This document shows positions 12,348 to 23,278 of a DNA stretch of 64,000 bases, one piece after another. The notes under the pieces are model-generated. The model saw only the letters and a program-made list of their open reading frames with translations, was not told where the DNA came from and ran no database searches. The DNA comes from Chionomys nivalis. Taxonomy: Eukaryota; Chordata; Mammalia; Rodentia; Cricetidae. The stretch is taken from NCBI RefSeq assembly GCF_950005125.1, contig NC_080090.1, forward strand, positions 44,276,001 through 44,340,000, written 5' to 3'. The stretch's first letter is position 1. Every line of letters starts with the position of its first letter. A program made the translations under genes and the position numbers.

Positions 12348-12395
12348 CACCCAGGTCAGCGCCCCATCAGCACCCGCGAGGCCGGTCTTGGCCAT
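12348..12395 (-). CDS. Top2b: Top2b coding exon 1 (N-terminus of DNA topoisomerase II beta)
   Basis: Reading the minus strand, the ATG at 12395-12393 sits in a strong Kozak context (gctgccATGG) and opens a 16-codon exon, MAKTGLAGADGALTWV. It ends at a consensus splice donor (GTG|GTGAGTG, intron bases from 12347 down). The ALTWV ending and MAK start match the known N-terminus of mammalian TOP2B; the mouse form has the same length, while the human form carries a longer glycine-rich stretch. TOP2B is the non-dividing-cell type II topoisomerase: an ATP-driven homodimer that passes one duplex through another in the nucleus. This exon covers only the poorly conserved tail before the ATPase domain; no further Top2b exon was found in 1-12347. 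The call rests on the short peptide, the donor, the CpG-island promoter and the Ngly1 neighbour in conserved order. Confidence 0.9.
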
Positions 12396-12930
12396 GGCAG
12401 CACCTCCCGCGCAGGCCAGGGGCTGCTGCTCGCGCTCCGGGGCCGCCCGGGCCCGCCGCTCGCACCGACCGCTGAGCGCCGCGCTCTGCGCTCCTAGCCG
12501 CGCCCCATGGCGGGCCGGAGCCGCCGAGGAGGCCGCGCCGTCCGCCGCCCTCAAACTCGAGCGCGGCGCCCGGGCCTAGAGCTCAGCCGGCCGAGGGCGA
12601 GGAGGGACTGGCGGGGCGGCGCGGCCTCCCGGAGTCCAGGCGGAGGGGATGGCGACCGAGGAGGAGGTGGCGAGGGTCTGCAGCGGCCGGCGCGGGTCGC
12701 CCGGGAGGCGCGAGCGCGAGGAGCCCCCGGACGCGACGGAGGCGCAGCTTCTCCTCACGCCAACCGAGGCCACGGAGTCCTCGCTGCGCTCGCCGCCGCC
12801 ACCGCCTCGGAGGCCGCCACCGCCTCGAAGGCCGTACAAGCGGCGCCCGACCCTGGTCCTCGGGAGCGCAGGCCGAGAGGGACAATAAACAGAGCCGCCG
12901 GAGTCGCCTCCCTCTAGTCCGGCATAACAC
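12396..12930 (-). promoter_or_regulatory. Top2b: Top2b 5' untranslated / core promoter region (boundary approximate)
   Basis: Very GC-rich sequence lies directly upstream of the Top2b start codon on the minus strand. It holds no TATA box, as expected for a CpG-island housekeeping promoter with dispersed starts. It includes imperfect direct repeats of GCC/CCG type around 12793-12833. The transcription start cannot be fixed from sequence; given CCAAT boxes near 13000 it probably lies between about 12500 and 12950. The frame of the Top2b ATG stays open some way upstream, but I saw no in-frame ATG there, so 12395 is the best start. Confidence 0.6.
12649..12888 (+). other. 79-codon ATG frame opposite the Top2b 5' region, status unknown
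   Basis: An ATG (ggggATGGCG) opens a frame of 79 residues starting MATEEEVARVCSGRR and ending REGQ before TAA. It is rich in proline and arginine (PPPPPRRPPPPRRP near residues 50-63). It lies inside the CpG island and runs divergent from Top2b, possibly within a promoter-associated antisense transcript. I recognise no family. Long frames arise easily in GC-rich DNA, so this is recorded as a frame and not as a gene. Confidence 0.2.
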
Positions 12931-12999
12931 CGCACACACAGGCGCGCTCCGGGAGGGGGAGGGCGCGGCGGCCCCGGCTGTCAGTCAGCCGGAGGCCGT

Positions 13000-13004
13000 C
13001 CAAT
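13000..13004 (+). promoter_or_regulatory. CCAAT box (NF-Y type) upstream of Top2b
   Basis: CCAAT followed by CA (gtCCAATCAcgg) reads on the plus strand, so it is inverted relative to Top2b. It is about 600 bp upstream of the start codon. NF-Y and Sp1 sites are known to be important for the human TOP2B promoter; equivalence of this exact site is inferred. Confidence 0.6.
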
Positions 13005-13031
13005 CACGGCCTTGGAACTGCAGCCCGTCAG

Positions 13032-13036
13032 CCAAT
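13032..13036 (+). promoter_or_regulatory. second CCAAT box upstream of Top2b
   Basis: A second CCAAT (caGCCAATCCa), 32 bp from the first and in the same orientation. The spacing of about three helical turns suits paired NF-Y binding. Confidence 0.6.
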
Positions 13037-13058
13037 CCAAAAATCCCAGGCCCCCAGA

Positions 13059-13068
13059 GGGGCGGGAC
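13059..13068 (+). promoter_or_regulatory. GC box (Sp1/KLF type)
   Basis: GGGGCGGGAC is a consensus GC box, 23 bp to the right of the second CCAAT box. CCAAT and GC boxes in this cluster are typical for a TATA-less promoter. Confidence 0.6.
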
Positions 13069-13079
13069 CCGATGGGAAA

Positions 13080-13087
13080 ACGTCATT
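13080..13087 (-). promoter_or_regulatory. ATF/CREB-like half site
   Basis: The plus strand reads ACGTCATT, i.e. AATGACGT on the minus strand, containing the TGACGT core. It lies 12 bp beyond the GC box and completes a compact CCAAT-CCAAT-GC-CRE cluster. Function is inferred from motif and position only. Confidence 0.4.
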
Positions 13088-13354
13088 GCGGGTAGCAACT
13101 GCTAGGCAGACTTGGGTTTTTTTGTTTGCGTGTGAGAGAGTGTGTGTGTGTGAAAAAGAGAAAGAGCGAATGGGGTTTCCGTCTGAAGGGAGAGCGGGCG
13201 GCTGTCAAGGGTCATTCCCGGCGGCCACCGGAGCCGGGAGTCCTGCGCCGAGGGCTGGGGAACCCTCCGGGCTGTGTCCTGCAGACCTGCCGGGAAGCCG
13301 CCGAGGGTGGGGGCAGGGAGGCAGGAAGCCTTAGGCGTCCCCAGGGACTGCACT

Positions 13355-13366
13355 CCCCCCCCCCCC
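13355..13366 (+). repeat. C12 homopolymer
   Basis: Twelve consecutive C bases at the right shoulder of the CpG island. Confidence 0.95.
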
Positions 13367-14446
13367 GTAAGCTTGCAAGCTGCAGATGGGACAGGCAACG
13401 CTCCTTGCAGCCGGACCAGGCCCCCAGGTCCCAGATTGCTGTTGTGCAAAGCATCACCCACCAGGCACTCCCCCCTGTCCTTCATCTGCCCGTCCACAAA
13501 CACGACAGTCTGTCCTCAGAGCCGGCATTTAGAGAACTTGAGAGATAAGGGTGCCCGGTCCAGGGAAGGAACGCGAACAGGTCAGGGTTCCCTTTCCTAC
13601 TACCGACCTTTCAGTGAACAATGCAAACAGGTCCCTGTCTGTCACTTTCATCTGTCAAGAACTGCACCATCACATCACCGCATATCTTTTAGAACTTCAG
13701 AGGCATTTTCAGATACACCCTGGGGAATAGATTGATTGGTGTGGAAGCTTTCTAAGAACAAAATGAGCTGCACCAAAGCCTTTGGCAGATGATGGAGCGC
13801 TTGACTTCACCCAGTCTGTAGATGGAATTGCATTCAACAAGTTGTCCTTGGGTATTCCTCCCGTGCTGTGCCAGGCATGGCAATGGGTTTAAAGTGAAGA
13901 CAGCCTCAGAGGTCAGTCTTCCAAGAATGACTAGCAAGAGACGCGGAGGATTTACAGCTTTGTGTGCCGGTGTTTCTGTGAGTCTCTCTGGGAGAACAAA
14001 AATGTCTGGGGTCGCACCTCTCAGACACATTCTCAAACCAAATGAGGTGAACTCTGAAACACGGGAATAATTTAAATGTAGTTAATTAGCTCTCTCGAGA
14101 CTGGAATTTCGGTTTATTTGGGGAGTGCGGGTCAGAACACTAAATAAAGCCTTTCTTTACCTTGAATTTGGCGGTCCAGCTTATAAATTGCTGGCCAAAG
14201 TCTAAGCTGGGCTCTGAACCTGACAATGAAGCACCGTGGCTGTGTTAGTGAACTCTCCCAAGGTCAGCTTGGGGCCTTCTTTGCTGTGGATTTTTACTCT
14301 TATGGACTGTGACTTTACATCCCTAAGTACCCAAATGACTGATCTTTGACAGCAGTGATTTTAAAGGTTGGGTATTTAAAAATAAATTTATGTATGCGTT
14401 ATATAGAAGCCAAGCTATATATATAGTCTCTTTCTCTGATTTTGGA

Positions 14447-14548
14447 AGAAAGTCTCTGTGTAACTTAGGTTGACCTTGAATGCTTGATCCTTTTGTCCAA
14501 GCCTCTCAAAAGCTGGGATTACATGTATTATCACCATACCCAGCTGCT
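14447..14548 (-). mobile_element. old B1 SINE
   Basis: Reverse-strand B1 order: aagtctctgtgtaac, ttgaccttgaatgc, aaagctgggattacatg, and caccatacccagct at the 5' end of the element. Confidence 0.7.
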
Positions 14549-14705
14549 GTCTCCTTTTCAAAACACATCAGATTTTAAACTCAAACTCCAAATAGTTAAT
14601 TAGTAAAGTTTATGTCCATCTTCCAGTTTCCATGACCTGAGGCACATTAGCCTTCTAATAGTAAATAAACTTCTCTAATGTTAGTTGATTCTTTAAAAAC
14701 ACTAA

Positions 14706-14918
14706 TGTAGAGGCTGGAGAGATGGCTCAGAGGTTAAGAGCATTTGTTCCTCCTGCAGAGGATCCTGAGTCAGTTCCCAGTACCCACATTATAGTTCAAG
14801 ACAATTTGTAAGAGCCAATGCCCTCTTCTGGCCTTCTTGGGTACCAGACATCCAAGTGGTACACAGATATACATGCACATAAACAGTCATATACATAAAA
14901 ATTTTTAAAAATGAAAGT
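14706..14918 (+). mobile_element. B2-type (B3) SINE
   Basis: Begins gaggctggagagatggctca, then ggttaagagcattt, ggatcctgagtcagttcc, ccctcttctggccttcttgg, and ends with tatacataaaaattt. Confidence 0.9.
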
Positions 14919-15283
14919 GCTGACTTAAAAGAATTATGTTAGTTAATACACAAAGTTAAATGAGGACATGAGCATTTTAAAGCAGAGATTTGGAACAAAT
15001 GGCTGAACCCCAAAGCTAAAAGACTATGTGTCTAACAGACTTGTATTTATAATAAAATTGGTTACTCCCAACTCGACCACAGAGTTTCCTTGAAGAATTA
15101 ACACCAAGTAATGTCAAGTAATGTATGGATAGGGATAGGAGTGTGGAGGCTTCCAAGCCAGTAACAGCCTGTTTAAGGATGACGATGATGGTGGTGCTTC
15201 GTATGTGCTGAGTTAAATGCACCTGCCCGGAGCTATAGTCCTAGTCTTTTTTCTTTTGTTTCATTGTTTTTACTTTTTACTTT

Positions 15284-15388
15284 GAGACAGTCTTCCTAAG
15301 TGGCTGAGGCTGATCTTGAACTTTCCATTCTCCTACGTCAGAGCACCACATTAAGTGCGGTTACAGGCCTGTGCTACCACACCTGATT
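15284..15388 (-). mobile_element. old B1 SINE
   Basis: Shows gagacagtcttcctaagtgg, gctgatcttgaac and aggcctgtgctaccacacct, reverse B1 order, much diverged. Confidence 0.65.
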
Positions 15389-15600
15389 GATTTGTCCTTT
15401 TGTTTCACTACTATGTTGTTCTTGCATATGTACACACACTGCATTTAGAGACAACTTAAATTCAATAGCAACCCATGTGTCATAGTGATAAACTTTAGAA
15501 GTCAAAGTTGTGTTCATAACTGTAAAAATAAAGAGCTTTATTGAATGACCTTTCTCAGCAACCATGGATTTGCAACTTTAAATGTTATTTGGGTTTATGT

Positions 15601-15714
15601 GGCTTTTGTTTTGATACAGTGTCTCGCTATATAAGCTGACCTTACACTTAGGATCCTCCTGCCTCCGTCTCAGGAGTGCTAGACTTCTAGGCATGCTCTG
15701 CTATGCTCAGCCTA
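15601..15714 (-). mobile_element. old B1 SINE
   Basis: Shows gatacagtgtctcgctata, ggatcctcctgcctccgtc and a ctaggcatgctctgc end, reverse B1 order. Confidence 0.65.
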
Positions 15715-16352
15715 TTGAGTGCCTGCTCTGTTAAGTACTTGGGACATTGAAAATTAAGCAATAAAGATAGTTCCCCCATTGAGTTCAAATAATTTTATTA
15801 TATATATTTTTGACTGGGTTTTATAATTTTGACCCAATGATTTTAGATCCAAAGGCAATTTTGTACTTGCTTATTTGCTGATCTAACCCATAAAGCCACA
15901 CCTATCACTAAACTTTATACACAGTTGTTAATTTAATCAATCCATAAAATATAGAAAATAGTTTTTGAAAACTATAACGGCCTATAGGACAGAGTTCTAC
16001 TGAAACCATGTATTGCTCCAGTGTTAAGATTCGATGCAAGTCCTGATGTTTCAGGCAACAAGTGTTTAGAGCTGCTACAGCTTCCCCAAACTCCCATTGT
16101 GTTAATTGTTGGAATTGTTGGATACTGAATATGTACAAAGTTGCTGGAGTTGGTACAAGAAGAAAAGTTAAAATGTCTGGAATGCGGTTACAATGCAACC
16201 TTTAAATGTAACTAGTTTGGTAGACTTCCGTTTTCTTCAGAAGCGGGATGCAGAGAGGGAAGAAAGGTTCTCTAAATGTAGCCTTTTATTTTTGTAGTCT
16301 GTCCATAAGGAACTATTGTAGATTAGCTGGTTGTCAGACTATTTAACTTCTC

Positions 16353-16387
16353 CGTGTGTGTATGTGTGTGTGTGTGTGTGTGTGTGT
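16353..16387 (+). repeat. (GT)n microsatellite
   Basis: GT run with one AT interruption. Confidence 0.95.
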
Positions 16388-17679
16388 TGTGGACAACTGA
16401 AGACATCAGTGATGACCATATTTCTGAGTATCATCACCACTAGAAAGTAAAAAAAGAAAAACAGAAAATCTAAATGTCTTTAGGTTCCTACCTGTAATGA
16501 ATACCAGATGTTTATTTTTGTTTTGAAGGAATTTGGCTTTATTGGTTTGAGTCCAGTAAACTGTTCTGATCCCCTGGAAAGGTTCTAATTACTTGTATAG
16601 ACAGAAGGAACATCTTCATTTAATTTTCCTTGATATAAATCAATAATGATTAAGGGCTCTTAACTGATCTCCTGAATTAAATAATGTAGAAAATGCAATT
16701 AGCCCATGCCTGACTTAAAGCTGTTCTGTTCTTTGCAATGGAGTCTAATAGACTGGACTTTCTCAGAACAAACACTTTGTCCTGAAAAGACCCGTTGAGA
16801 ACACCGAGGTACCATCATCAGCCCGCCCTTCACAGACTGATGCCCACCACTGGCATGCTTGCTGTTCGGCTATATTTGAAGTTCTACAACATCGGCCCCT
16901 CCCAGGTACTCTAAGAGTTATATCTGAAGAAAACAAGGTAGCCACGACCTTCCCGCTTGTCTGGTCCCATTTCTGGAGTAAGAAATTCCATAGCTGGAGC
17001 TGCAATGTTGCTTTTATTCTGCAATATGTTACGATGGTGAAGATCAGGATGGGTTAGAAACACCTATACTAGAAAATGTTCAGGTGGAAAGCCTCTAAGT
17101 CAGAGGACTTCTTAAATAAACCAGGGAGGAGAACTTGAAAGTCATTGGTGGTGTTAATTGATTATCAAAGCACCGACGCACACCATCTTCCGGGGCATCA
17201 ATCAGCAACAACAAAAGCAAGCTCTTCCTTCTTTTCAAAGCCCTGTTAGATTAGCCCTGATATTTCATATGAGTATTATCCTGTCTAGCAGCTTTCCTCT
17301 TTGCTTTGAGAAGCTTGTCAGAAAGCAAGATGATGCAGAAGTCTAAAGAAGAGTGGTTCTCTAAGGAACACATTCCTGTTTTAAGTGTTTGGGGCAAACA
17401 GAAAAACAAAGCCAGCCTACCTAGTAAATCCCCCCACTCGATGTTGCTGCATCACCAACCAGGCGTCTGGCACATTATCAGTGTTCAGTAAGTGTCTGGT
17501 CAAGCTGCACAATGAAGCATTGGTTTCCTTCATGCCCATGCCTGTGTTCATACTCAACCATTTGACATTTGCTCTTCAGCATCTTAAGTCTTTGGTATTT
17601 GGGGAGCATTCTTTGTTGAATATTATAAAGGGTAACAATTCCTTAAACTGTTGATTAACACGCTACCAAGAATCCATTT

Positions 17680-17802
17680 AATGGGCCAGGCATGGTGGTA
17701 CACACCTGCAATCCCAGCACTCAGTAGGCAGAGAAGAAGATCACTGCAAGTTGGAGGCCAGCCTGGTCAACATAGCAGATTCCAGACAGGCCAGCCATGG
17801 TG
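17680..17802 (+). mobile_element. B1-like SINE
   Basis: Starts gggccaggcatggtggtaca, then aatcccagcactcagtagg and gaggccagcctggtcaacat. Confidence 0.8.
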
Positions 17803-19370
17803 GGGTTGGGGGCAGCATTGGTTTCTCTTTGGGAATGAGAAATAGGATTTTGTGAGCAATGAAAGAAAAAGAAAGATCCCAGCACCAGGAGAGAGACTAG
17901 AGCACAGAAAGGGGAGACCCTGGCATGGCAACAACATAGTGCTCACCCTTCACTTTTGTGAGGTGCTCCTCAGCCCCCAGATGGTGCAGTATGGGCCAGG
18001 TTCTTTCATACAGATCAGCCAAAGATACAGATGGTATAATCAGTGTTACTGTAGTCAAGAAATGAGAGGTAGGAGGTCCAGAACTGTTTAAGTAATGGGT
18101 ATGAAAATTCAAACCCGAGTCTCTCCCGCGCCAAGTCACACCCTTCTGCCACAAAGCCTGGTTGGCCAGCATACTTAGCAATAGAGAAAATATGCCAGCA
18201 TGCTGGGAACTTGGAACCCCAGGAAATCATCCTCAATCTTCACCACTGGCCCTCTGCAAAGCCCCTGTGTTGCTTACTGTTAAACTCTGGAGACCAGGAG
18301 GTACAGTTTGTATCACTGACTGATCATCTTTGAAACCAACATGTATCTACTTTGCTTTGCCTTATAATAAGATATAATAATTGCCTTCTGAAGTCCAAAA
18401 CGTGAAAGAGAGCCTGAGGATCAAGGTCCAATGTTCTATAACAGGTGATCATCATGCAAACCCTATGTCCTTATTCTAAAGATACAGGTTTCAGAAGTTG
18501 CTTTCAAATGCTGCAGCGATGGCAGTCGAATGATGGGACAGCACATATATGCACATTTCAGATGGCTTCCAATGTACAGAAGCTATTTAAAGCAGCATAA
18601 AATATTTTCAACGTGTTTAGTCACCCAGAGATGACTGGCTTATAAACTACTTTATTCCGTACATTTTTGCTTCTTCCTTTCCAGCATTGTGCAAATGATG
18701 TTTCAGTTCACTAGATAGCCAAGATGTATCCCTGTGCATTTTAAAATTTTTGTTGCAGAAACCTGCACACTGTTCCATAGTTCTCATGGGTAAGGATCCA
18801 GAAAGCCTGGTTGTGTTTTAAGTTTCTTAGGAATCCTGCAGGGTACAAATTCTTCTTGAACACAGTGTTCAGTACTAGCTGCACAAACTTCACAGTGACG
18901 CTCACTCCAGAAGTATCTACTAACATCCTGAAATATCTCTTAGAGAAAAGACTTGCGGAACCAGTGCTATTGTGTATTTTATCTGCTATCAGAACATGCT
19001 TAGTTTATACGTTTAGAACATGCACACATCCTGTAAACCAGAAGCTTCACTCTTACATGTAAACAAAGAAAAATACCTCCTTACACGTACCAGAAGACAC
19101 ATTCTAGATCACACAAGCTGCAGAATTCTCAGGGGCCCCAACCTAGAAACCAACCCCAGTGGACACCGCTAACAAAATAGACTCGTTGTCTGTGCGTGCA
19201 GTACAGTCCTGCCCAGGGCTAGCAATGACTGGCGGCCAAACACACTGTGAATCTCAAACAGCATCCTAAGGAAGACAAACAGAAAGGGGCACACACTGTA
19301 AGATGCCACTTACACAAACTTCAAACAATGCAGAATTAATGTACACTAATAGAAGTCAGATACAGGCACC

Positions 19371-19753
19371 TGTGGATGTAGGCTTGACTGTGGCTGTACT
19401 GATACTTCATTTGTATTTTAATAAATAAAGCTTGCCTGAAGATCAGAGAATAAAACAGTTGGACTGGTCAACCTTACCAATAAGGCAGTGGCGGCACACA
19501 CCTTTAATCCCAGTAGCTACACCAGCTTGCCGTAGAAAACAGGCAGCGAATGCCTTTAATCACAGCACTGGGGGGGAAGGATATAAAACGGGAGGAGACA
19601 GCTCTAAGATAGTCTCATTCTGAGGATTCCTGGAGGCAGGATTGCCATTTTTGGACTGAGGTAGAGGTAAGAGCCAGTGGCTGGCTGCTTTGCTTTTCTG
19701 GTCTTCAGGTTGAATTCCAATGTCTGTCTCTGGGTTTTTATTAATTGTGCTAC
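19371..19753 (+). mobile_element. LTR-like composite repeat carrying B1-derived segments
   Basis: Landmarks are actgtggctgtactgatac, aataaataaagcttgcctga (a poly(A)-signal-like block), gatcagagaataaaac, two short pieces of the B1 type (gcacacacctttaatccc and atgcctttaatcacagc), then tggctgctttgcttttctgg and ctgtctctgggtttttatta. Rodent LTRs with B1 pieces built into the consensus have this order. It starts TG and ends CA; no clear target duplication was seen. Confidence 0.6.
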
Positions 19754-19939
19754 ATGTGGTCATTTCTATTTGCCAGACTGGGAGATGACATGAGTGTGCA
19801 TGCCCTAAATCGCCCAGATGAACACTCCTACATTCTATACTTCTGTATGTAACTGCTACGTTTTTTTTTAATGTGCTGGCGCTGACTCGAGCCTCCCGCC
19901 TCCCCTCCTCCCCCTTCAGTTAGCTATAGAGAAATGTTT

Positions 19940-20158
19940 TAGGGACTGGATAACTGGCTTGGCTATTTCTCCCGAGGACCTGGGTTTGATTCCCAGAACC
20001 CACATGGCAGCTCACAACTGTAAATCTAGTTACAGGGGATCCAATGCCTTCTTCTGGCCTCCCCGGGCACCATACACACATGTGGTGCACAGACATACAT
20101 GCAGACAAAATATCCATTCACCTAAGACAAATAATATTCTTTAAAAAGAAAAGAAAAT
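19940..20158 (+). mobile_element. B2-type SINE
   Basis: Contains gggactggataactggcttg, ggacctgggtttgattcccag, ccttcttctggcctccccgg, and a tail after gacaaataatattcttt. Confidence 0.8.
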
Positions 20159-20177
20159 GTTTATTTTAAAAATGTTG

Positions 20178-20332
20178 CCTCAGAAAGCAGTCACAGTGAC
20201 CTGCACCTACAATCCCAGAACTCTGGAGGTAAAGGCAGGAGGATCAGAACTTCAAGGTTATCCTTGGTGGCAACCTAGCAAGTTTACGTTTGGAATACAG
20301 GAGACCCTATCTCAAAAGAAACAAACACAAAT
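20178..20332 (+). mobile_element. old B1 SINE
   Basis: Contains acctgcacctacaatccc, ctggaggtaaaggcagga, and gaccctatctcaaaagaaac at the 3' end. Confidence 0.7.
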
Positions 20333-20805
20333 CACTGGTTCACAACCACTTGCCAAGAGAGTATGGAAAACGGAGCTTCCCAAGCTCCAATTAGAAGAGT
20401 CAGGCAGAATCAGGTAGCAGAAAGCTCTCGTTCGGTTGTTTTCCTTTTGATGAGTACAGAATGATACAAGCAGAGACCTTGAGTAAGCACAGCCTACAGC
20501 TGTAGGACCCATGAGAGCGCCCACATCCCTCCGCGGGAGAGCCATAATAAAGTTGATTATCTGCTATGTTTAGCAACATACCTTTACTTCCTAAATCTCA
20601 AATTTCAAAAGGAAAAATAGAGAAATATATGGAGTTTCAATGGTCAAAACTTATGATTTCTTGGCATGGTGTTGGCACCTTTCCTGCTGACTGACTTTAA
20701 TCCCTACAGAGAGTGATTTGAACAGTACTCTGGCTGGGTTTGAGGTGATCTGTTAGAGGGTTGTTCAGCGGCAGCAGTAGTTACTGTGACATCATCTCTC
20801 TACAA

Positions 20806-20918
20806 GGAGCAGGCTGATCTGGGACTCACTATGTAGTACAGACTGAGAGGGAACTGACAATGCCCCTCCTGTCTCAGCTACCCAGACATGTGCTGCTAAG
20901 GCCAGCTTGGATTAGGAA
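20806..20918 (-). mobile_element. old B1-like fragment
   Basis: Reverse B1 landmarks aggctgatctgggactcact, ctgtctcagctaccc, and acatgtgctgctaaggcc. Confidence 0.45.
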
Positions 20919-21524
20919 TTTGTTTCTGGTTATAAAAACCTTCAAAAGAGGATTGTGTCAGGTAAGACCTACAAATGGTCCTTCAGCGTGCGTTTCCCCA
21001 CCGCTCTCCTGCCATAGGGTTTACGTCTTTCCAGGGTATTACAAGTACGGAAGCATGCGCACGCACGCGTGCACACAGACACACACACAGCAGGAGCCAG
21101 TCATCAGTAGACTCTTAAGTTCTGCTCAGACAGTTCCGTTACTTGTTTTAGCTGCAACTTCTGAGGTCTTACCCAGTCAACACATCTGCCCTTGGCTTAT
21201 GGGCAATGACCGTGGGGCAGGATAACCAGTTGGCTCTGAGCCAGTTTCTCGGTTCAGCAGCAGACTCCCAGGCAGGAGGACTGTTAGGCTTGGAGACGGA
21301 TGCTTCATTACACACGTGTGTGCATTTCGAGATGCTATTGGCATTCTTGCTTTCTACCTGCCAGGAGTCAGTATCATAGCAACGGCTTCCACGGGCATGT
21401 TCCTCCTGTGCAAACAATGTCTTCAGGCATGCTGCCCCTTACAAGACAAAGCGCCTTCTCTCCATCACCAGAGAGAGACACCGCTGTTTTCAACCCTGTA
21501 AAAGGATTCGATGAAGGCCTTGTC

Positions 21525-21618
21525 ATTCTAATAATGGACTTTATAGATAAGAAAACTGAGGCTGGAAGGGTGACCTGCCCAGTGTTCCAGCCAGGTGACC
21601 AGGTGCACTGTAGTTTCA
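21525..21618 (-). repeat. MIR fragment
   Basis: The text tttatagataagaaaactga, ggctggaagggtgacctgcc corresponds to the conserved MIR core in reverse (attttacagatgaggaaac type). Confidence 0.55.
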
Positions 21619-22124
21619 GCAGACATGTCTCTTTTTAATTTCCTTTTCATTTGTTTCCCAAATTAATACAAAGAGGCATTAGCGACTACCTTAAGGAGAT
21701 CATATGGGACAGTGAACGCCAATATTTTTGCTAAGAATATAAGTAAACAAACACTACAATCATTCTAACGTCCTTCAGTTGCTTCTAACAGAGTGAAGAC
21801 CAAGAGTTATTTCAGGTTTTCAAAGGGGCCACATCAGAAAAAGTCCTTTATGATAAGCACTTGGGCCAAACAGAAAACTCTAAGGAATTTTGAAACAACC
21901 CACAGATAACGTTAACCTCATCAATGGATACACAGCTCTACTGAATGAAGGGGCTCACTGCTGGCCCCTCATGCTCTGTATTTAATGCCCGATGCAGGGT
22001 AGACATTCGACCAGATAAACAGATAAACACCAAAGGGAGCGAAGCACCATTACAGAGCTGCTTCTATTATGTACTGCATGTCAGGTATTTAACATACATA
22101 AATCCTTTGGCATCTGTTGTCATA

Positions 22125-22232
22125 TGTAACTCATTCTACCAATATTTATTAAACACCTTCTGTGTCAGATGGGTTAGCAGGTGCTACAGAGAATTAACTA
22201 CAGACAGAGCACACCTCTTCAGAAGCACATGA
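22125..22232 (-). repeat. L2-like 3' end fragment
   Basis: The text accaatatttattaaacacc, ttctgtgtcagatgggtta matches the L2 3' end in reverse (caaatatttattgagcacc type). Confidence 0.45.
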
Positions 22233-22979
22233 AAGAAAAGAAAGGAAATAGCCAGCTGCTGAAATATATAATTGCATCTAAGGAAAGCGGAGGAGGCGGC
22301 ATTGAGAGAGGCATTAGTTCTGAGGATGGAATGCATCAACGCACCAAAACTATCCGACAGCACACGTGAAGCCAAGCAGAGGGAACACAGAACTGAGGAA
22401 CAGGACTGCCACGGCAAAAGAGAGAATCTCAACCAGATCAAGCAGGGTTGGACCACCGTAAGGATTCTTTTCTTTGTCTATAAAACCAAACAAGAACAAA
22501 AGAAAAAGTGGGGGGAACAACTGAAGAATTTGTAAGCACTGCCATGTCTCAACTGCATTTGGGGTTCCCCATGGTATTTCTTATTAATATATGCTTTATT
22601 ATCTAATAAATATCATATATATAAATATATTAACTAATACATAATATATACCATCTCCTGCCAATAAGATCAGGTACCAGTTCTTAGAAAGTAAGCCAGG
22701 CTGGCTACCATGTGTCTTTTATTATTGGAAAAATGAGACAGCTGGTCAATTACTATCTCCTTCTTCTTAGCAGTAAATGAGTCTTTCACAAAACTGCAGT
22801 TAAAAGTAGTTGCTCCTTATCATCTGATTAAAGAGTAATATCTAGAATTTATTTAAAAAACACAAAAGAAAACAAAAATTAAACATAAAAAAAGAACTGG
22901 AGAGAGAGATCATTTATATCAGGGTTTCTCTGTTGCCCAGATCATCTATAGCATGTTTTTTCTAAATAGTGTTTGTTCT

Positions 22980-23145
22980 TTTTTTTTTTTTTTTTTTTGG
23001 TTTTTCGAGACAGGGTTTCTCTGTGGTTTTGGAGCCTGTCCTGGAACTAGCTCTTGTAGACCAGGCTGGTCTCGAACTCACAGAGATCCGCCTGCCTCTG
23101 CCTCCCAAGTGCTGGGATTAAAGGCGTGCGCCACCACCGCCCGGC
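22980..23145 (-). mobile_element. young full-length B1 SINE
   Basis: Starts with a T19-like tail, then ggtttttcgagacagggttt and the complete reverse B1 to caccaccgcccggc. The duplication tagtgtttgttct flanks it on both sides, so it is recent. Confidence 0.95.
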
Positions 23146-23278
23146 TAGTGTTTGTTCTGAGTGGAGTGAAAAGGCATTACAGTGTGGTTTTGTCATTTCT
23201 CAGAAGTCCAAACTTCTTGTAATTTCAACACTCAAAAGCAGACCCTGTCTCAAAAAAGAGGGGAAGAATGAGTAGGAA

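Larger units (their letters stand above)
11930..13330. promoter_or_regulatory. CpG island over the Top2b promoter and exon 1
   Basis: Base composition changes sharply from AT-rich intron to GC-rich, CpG-dense sequence from about 11930, peaks between 12250 and 12990, and fades by about 13330. It covers Top2b exon 1 and its upstream flank, with no SINE or L1 inside. This is the usual layout of a constitutive mammalian promoter and could also drive divergent transcription to the right. Confidence 0.88.

Noticed and set aside
12018..12939. Several long overlapping frames on both strands in the GC-rich region
   Set aside because: High GC removes stop codons; only the 16-codon Top2b exon has splice and homology support. 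Frames that start at non-ATG codons upstream of the Top2b ATG were not accepted as N-terminal extensions.
16763..17005. 80-codon reverse frame considered as retroviral or retrocopy fragment
   Set aside because: No recognisable motif and no flanking retroelement structure.
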